A DNA stretch of 52,597 nucleotides from Saccharopolyspora rectivirgula DSM 43747 (GTDB lineage Bacteria; Actinomycetota; Actinomycetes; Mycobacteriales; Pseudonocardiaceae): the NCBI RefSeq assembly GCF_000497205.1, contig NZ_AYJW01000026.1, positions 1 to 52,597 on the forward strand, given 5' to 3'. The notes beneath the pieces were generated by a model. That model ran no database searches. It was not told the origin of the DNA and was given only the letters and a program-made list of their open reading frames with translations. Every line of letters begins with the position of its first letter. Within the stretch, counting starts at the first letter, position 1. The position numbers were made by a program, and so were the translations under genes. Shown piece after piece: positions 48,937-52,597 of this stretch.

Positions 48937-50448
48937 GTGGCACTGAAGGCGCAGTCCTCACCAGGTCAGCCTGCTGTGGCGTTGAACAAGGTGAGTAAGC
49001 GTTTCCCCGGAGTGCTGGCGGTCTCCGAGGTGACGCTGCAGATCTTCCCCGGTGAGGTGCACGTGTTCGCCGGGGAGAACGGTGCTGGCAAGTCGACGTT
49101 GATGAAGATGATCTCCCAGGCCGAGGCGCCGAGTTCCGGTCGCATCGAGTTCGCCGGCAAGCCGGTTTCCTTCCAGGGGCCCGGGGCCGCGCGTCGCCTC
49201 GGGGTGGCGATGGTGCACCAGGAATTCGCGTTGGCCCCGGACTTGTCGGTGGCTGAGAACCTGTTCATCGGCCACGAACCTGGGCGGGGAGGGTGGATTT
49301 CCCGCTCGAGCGAGCGCCGTCGAGCACGCGAGCTGCTGGCCCGGGCGGGTCTGCAGGTGGATCCGGACCGTCGAGTGGGCACCTTGTCCACTGCGGAGCA
49401 GCAGCGGGTGGAGATCGCCAAGGCGCTGGCCGTGGACGCGAAGGTGCTCATCCTGGACGAGCCGACGGCCAGTCTCACCGAGCAGGAGACCCAGGAGCTG
49501 TTCGGGATCATCCGCGAACTGACCGCCCAGGGGATCGCGGTGCTCTACATCTCGCACCGGTTGGACGAGATATTCGAGATCGGCGACCGGGTGACGGTCA
49601 TGCGGGACGGGGCGGTCGTGGCGACCAAACCGGTCTCGGAACTGGACGAGGCGAAACTGGTCCGGCTGATGGTCGGGCGCAACGTGGAGAACCTCTACCC
49701 GCGCAGCGAGAGGTCGCCGGGGGAAGTGCGCCTGCAAGTGCGCGGACTGACCCGCGGAACCGCGGTTCGCGATGTCTCCCTCGACGTGCGGGCGGGGGAG
49801 ATCCTCGGCCTGGCCGGCTTGGTGGGGGCCGGGCGCACCGAACTGGCTCGAGCCGTGTTCGGCGCTGAGCTCCCGGACTCGGGAACCATCACTTTGGACG
49901 GTGTTCCGCTGCGGATCCGCGGACCGGCGGACGCCATCGCCGCCGGGATCGGCTATCTCACCGAAAGCCGCAAGGTGGACGGCCTGGCCATGCAATTGGG
50001 CGTGGACAAGAACATCACCCTGGCCAAGCTGCCGATGCGCGCCGGGCTGATCGACCTCACCGCGGAACGCCGCACTGCCGAAGCGCACCGCGACGCGCTT
50101 CGCATCCGGGTTCCCTGGGTGGGGCGTCCGGCGCGGATGCTCTCCGGCGGCAACCAGCAGAAGGTGATCCTCGCGCGCTGGTTGGAGACCGGAGCGGAGG
50201 TGCTCTTCTTCGACGAGCCGGGTCGGGGAATGGACGTCGGCGCGAAGTCGGAGATGTTCCAGCACATGGATCAGCTTGCGCAGCAAGGAAAAGCGATCGT
50301 CTTCATCTCCAGCTATCTGCCCGAGCTGTTGAACATGTGCGATCGGATCGTCGTCATGCGAGAAGGCCGGATTGCTGGTGAAGTCTCGCGCAGCGAGTTC
50401 TCCGAAGAGAGAGTAGTGGCGCTTGCGACCGGAGCGGGGAGAAGCTGA
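48937..50448 (+). CDS. Sugar ABC transporter ATP-binding protein (RbsA/XylG type)
   Basis: A 503-residue tandem ATPase. First domain: Walker A GENGAGKST (46-54), signature LSTAEQQRVEIAKAL (altered from LSGGQ), Walker B VLILDEPTASL. Second domain: degenerate P-loop GLVGAGRTELARAVFG, signature LSGGNQQKVILARWL, Walker B VLFFDEPGRGMDVGAK. This is the normal asymmetric layout of the CUT2 family, which imports monosaccharides such as ribose, xylose or allose. GTG 48937 follows GAGGGGAGG by six bases. The stop overlaps the permease start (TGATG). Confidence 0.94.
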   Translation: MALKAQSSPGQPAVALNKVSKRFPGVLAVSEVTLQIFPGEVHVFAGENGAGKSTLMKMISQAEAPSSGRIEFAGKPVSFQGPGAARRLGVAMVHQEFALAPDLSVAENLFIGHEPGRGGWISRSSERRRARELLARAGLQVDPDRRVGTLSTAEQQRVEIAKALAVDAKVLILDEPTASLTEQETQELFGIIRELTAQGIAVLYISHRLDEIFEIGDRVTVMRDGAVVATKPVSELDEAKLVRLMVGRNVENLYPRSERSPGEVRLQVRGLTRGTAVRDVSLDVRAGEILGLAGLVGAGRTELARAVFGAELPDSGTITLDGVPLRIRGPADAIAAGIGYLTESRKVDGLAMQLGVDKNITLAKLPMRAGLIDLTAERRTAEAHRDALRIRVPWVGRPARMLSGGNQQKVILARWLETGAEVLFFDEPGRGMDVGAKSEMFQHMDQLAQQGKAIVFISSYLPELLNMCDRIVVMREGRIAGEVSRSEFSEERVVALATGAGRS

Positions 50449-51473
50449 TGAGCAAGCAGGCCGAACAAGCATCTGCGCAGGAGCAGGCCGCGCAGGCCCC
50501 AGGAGTTCTGGCGAATTTGCGAGACCGGCTTTCCGGCGCGGTCTCCCAGGTGGCGGCGGCAGGTGCGCTGATCGTCATCTTCGTCGCGCTGTCGTTGGTC
50601 GCCCCGTCGTTCCTGACCGCGGACAACTTGTTCAACCTGGGTTCGCAGACGTCGGTGAACGCGGTCATGGCGGTCGGCGTGACCATAGTGATCATCACCG
50701 GTGGCATCGATCTGTCCGTCGGTTCGGTCGCTGCCCTGGCAGGTGTGCTGGGCGTGATCCTGATGGCGGACTTCGGGTTCAATCCGCTGGTCGGCATCCT
50801 CGGCGGGATCGCGGTCGGTGCGATCGCGGGGTTGGTCAACGGGTTGCTGGTGTCGGTCGTCGGGCTGCCGCCGTTCATCGCCACGCTGGGCATGCTCAGC
50901 GTGGGCCGCGGACTGGTGCTGATCGTCACCGGAGCGGTGGCCGTGTTCGGCGCCCCGGACTCGTTCCGGTTGCTGGGCCAAGGGGTCATCGGCGCGCTGC
51001 CGATACCGGTGCTGATCATCGCGGTGGTGGCGGTCGCGGGGCACATCGTGCTGACCCGGACCAGGCTCGGCAGGTACGCGTACGTGATGGGGTCGAACAT
51101 GGAAGCGGCCCGGCTGTCCGGTGTGCCGGTTCGCCGCTACACCACGGCGGTGTACGTGCTCTCCGGGGCGCTGGCCGGTTTGGGCGGCATGATCGCGGCC
51201 TCTCGGATCAACTCGGGACAGCCGAACTTCGGCGAGGGGCTCGAGCTGGACGTGATCGCGGCCGTGGTCATCGGCGGCGCGAGCTTGTTCGGCGGACGCG
51301 GAACCGTCTGGGGATCGCTGATCGGTGCTTTCCTGGTCGCGGTCATCCGCAACGGCGCCGTCCAGCTCAACATCGGCACCTTCTACCAGAACGTGCTGAT
51401 CGGCGTGATCATCTGGCTGGCCGTCTGGTGGGACCGCTACCAGCGCCGGAAGATCAGCGGAGATAGCGCGTGA
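50448..51473 (+). CDS. CUT2-family sugar ABC transporter permease (RbsC type)
   Basis: A 341-residue membrane protein with eight to ten helices. Family landmarks are VTIVIITGGIDLSVGSVAAL, GLPPFIATLGMLSVGRGL, the cytosolic coupling loop YVMGSNMEAARLSGVPVRRY, and VIGGASLFGGRGTVWGSLIGA. It forms the homodimeric channel used by the ATPase encoded just upstream, to which it is coupled by a one-base overlap. The first 25 residues are Gln/Ala-rich. Confidence 0.94.
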   Translation: MSKQAEQASAQEQAAQAPGVLANLRDRLSGAVSQVAAAGALIVIFVALSLVAPSFLTADNLFNLGSQTSVNAVMAVGVTIVIITGGIDLSVGSVAALAGVLGVILMADFGFNPLVGILGGIAVGAIAGLVNGLLVSVVGLPPFIATLGMLSVGRGLVLIVTGAVAVFGAPDSFRLLGQGVIGALPIPVLIIAVVAVAGHIVLTRTRLGRYAYVMGSNMEAARLSGVPVRRYTTAVYVLSGALAGLGGMIAASRINSGQPNFGEGLELDVIAAVVIGGASLFGGRGTVWGSLIGAFLVAVIRNGAVQLNIGTFYQNVLIGVIIWLAVWWDRYQRRKISGDSA

Positions 51474-51570
51474 GGCGTATTGAGATGCGTGTTCGGACGA
51501 GCGAGAGTGCTTTTCGAAGGGTTCGTGGTCCGGCCGGTCAAGTGTCCTCGACGAGCAAGGGAGCTCGGTC

Positions 51571-52578
51571 ATGCGGAAGGTCTTGACTGCTGCGCTGATG
51601 GCGCTTTCAGTGCTTGCTGCTGGGTGCAGCGTCCACGTTCGTGAGCCGTCGGGTGCGGCGGGGCAGGGCGGCGGACCGGTCAAAATCGCTGTGGTGCCGA
51701 AGGCCATCGGATTCGACTTCTGGGAGAAGGTCAGGCTGGGCGCCGAGTGCGCCGCCTCCAAGCACCCCGACGTGGAAGTCCACTGGGACGGCGTCAGTTC
51801 TGAGAGCGATGTCAGTGGTCAGCAGAGCCTTCTTCAGGACTTGATGTCGCAGTCCAACATCAGTGGTTTGGTGTACGCCGCCACTGACGCCAAGGCGCTG
51901 GCTGAGTTGACCAAAACCGCTCAACAGCAAGGGAAAGTCGTGGTGAACATGGACTCCGGGACGGATCCGCAACCGGAGGACGTCCCGGTCTTCGCCACCG
52001 ACAACGTCTCTGCTGCTGAACAGGCCACCGATTTGCTCGCCGAACAGCTCGGCGGACAGGGGAAGGTGGCGCTCATCGAATTCCAGCCGGGCACCAGCAC
52101 GAACGAGACCCGTGCCGAGGGGTTCCGGAAGGGAATGGCGAAGCACCCCGGGCTGCAGCTGGTGGCGCAGCAGTCCAGTGACAGCGACTTCAACAAAGCG
52201 CTGCAGGTCACCCAGGACATCCTGACCGCCAATCCGGATCTCAACGGCATATACGCGGGCAACGAGCCGAGCGTGCTCGGTGCCGCCGAGGCGGTGCGCC
52301 AGGCCGGCAAAGCAGGACAGATCAAGATCATCGGTTGGGACACCTCGGAGGGCGAGGTCCAAGCGTTGCGCGAAGGTGTGATCACCGGACTCATCGCGCA
52401 GAACCCCTTCAAAATGGGGTACGAAGCGGTCAACGCGGCGGTCGGCAAGATCCGCGGGTCCGCCAACGGTCCGGATGCCAACACCGACACCGGTGCAGCA
52501 CTGATCACGAAGGAGAACCTGGACAGTCCGGAAATCCAGAAGCTGTTGAACCCCAGCTGCGCCAATCCGCCGGTCTGA
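51571..52578 (+). CDS. Sugar-binding lipoprotein of the ABC importer (RbsB type)
   Basis: 335 residues. A lipoprotein signal peptide (MRKVLTAALMALSVLAAGC, lipid Cys19) is followed by a periplasmic-binding-protein type I domain: KIAVVPKAIGFDFWEKVRLGAE, ISGLVYAATDAKAL, VFATDNVSAAEQATDLLAEQL, LNGIYAGNEPSVLGAAEAVRQAG and KIIGWDTSEGEVQALREG. The ligand is probably a monosaccharide or polyol; the pocket residues do not let me choose. ATG 51571 follows AAGGGA. The 97-base gap after the permease may hold a promoter or an RNA-stability hairpin boosting this subunit. Confidence 0.94.
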   Translation: MRKVLTAALMALSVLAAGCSVHVREPSGAAGQGGGPVKIAVVPKAIGFDFWEKVRLGAECAASKHPDVEVHWDGVSSESDVSGQQSLLQDLMSQSNISGLVYAATDAKALAELTKTAQQQGKVVVNMDSGTDPQPEDVPVFATDNVSAAEQATDLLAEQLGGQGKVALIEFQPGTSTNETRAEGFRKGMAKHPGLQLVAQQSSDSDFNKALQVTQDILTANPDLNGIYAGNEPSVLGAAEAVRQAGKAGQIKIIGWDTSEGEVQALREGVITGLIAQNPFKMGYEAVNAAVGKIRGSANGPDANTDTGAALITKENLDSPEIQKLLNPSCANPPV

Positions 52579-52597
52579 TGAGCACAGCTGTCCAGCG
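52578..52597 (+). CDS. Start of the next operon gene, 3' partial
   Basis: TGATG at 52576-52580 gives an overlapping ATG reading MSTAVQ to the window edge. The same one-base overlap joins the ATPase and permease genes, so a further operon member is likely. Too little sequence to identify. Confidence 0.4.

Noticed and set aside
1-52597. CRISPR array, insertion sequence, prophage, integrase or attachment site
   Set aside because: No regularly spaced repeats, transposase or integrase genes, or flanking direct repeats were seen. Gene order is largely the conserved actinobacterial backbone.

Overview
The window is high-GC, densely coded DNA typical of an actinobacterium. Gene content and order (principal sigma factor, ppgK, inositol monophosphatase, cei, DUF4193, DUF3093, dut, DUF3710, OB-fold, DUF3159, two TrkA proteins, APC permease, TrmA-like enzyme, dxs, RNase D, DUF3000, hemE-cgoX-hemQ, msrB, secreted hydrolase, RibD-like reductase, zapE) follow the Mycobacterium tuberculosis Rv2703-to-Rv2670 block as I remember it. 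Together with the DUF7455 and DUF3039 genes and the style of the accessory genes, this suggests a member of the Pseudonocardiales (Saccharopolyspora-like is my best guess). No rRNA or tRNA gene is present to fix the taxonomy.

Layout. 1-6.6 kb: a 5'-truncated HhH-GPD protein, a PlsC-type acyltransferase, small DUF3099 and DUF3039 proteins, a YihY/BrkB membrane protein, an SF2 helicase with a ten-glutamine run, and a class V aminotransferase. 6.6-24.3 kb: the conserved core block, with sigA, ppgK and suhB-like genes, cei, dut, a potassium locus (two RCK/TrkA proteins divergent from a KimA-like permease), dxs and an OmpR/HAMP two-component pair. 24.4-31.7 kb: a small membrane protein, a fadA-fadB beta-oxidation operon behind twin palindromes, RNase D, an orphan NarL-type regulator and DUF3000. 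31.8-35.1 kb: hemE-cgoX-hemQ, the last steps of coproporphyrin-dependent heme synthesis. 35.1-38 kb: msrB, a small membrane protein, a 31-residue cysteine-rich peptide gene, and a secreted hydrolase-like protein that appears to lack its serine nucleophile. 38-43.7 kb: an EamA exporter, a PanE-like reductase, a GNAT enzyme and a six-gene Asp23/Gls24 envelope-stress cluster. 43.8-52.6 kb: RibD-like reductase, zapE, rocD, a membrane Ser/Thr kinase, and a ribose-type ABC importer operon running off the right edge.

Expression. Many genes here start 6-9 bases after a TANNNT -10 element and lack a Shine-Dalgarno site, so leaderless transcripts look common. Others have clear GGAGG-type sites. Several convergent pairs are separated by strong hairpins.

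The item most likely to be new is the 31-residue peptide at 36250-36345, whose two exact CxCCxxC modules look metallothionein-like. Other leads are the KimA/RCK pairing, the apparent pseudo-hydrolase, the twin fadAB palindromes, and a stress-sigma-like promoter in front of the housekeeping sigma factor. I found no CRISPR array, insertion sequence, prophage or attachment site.
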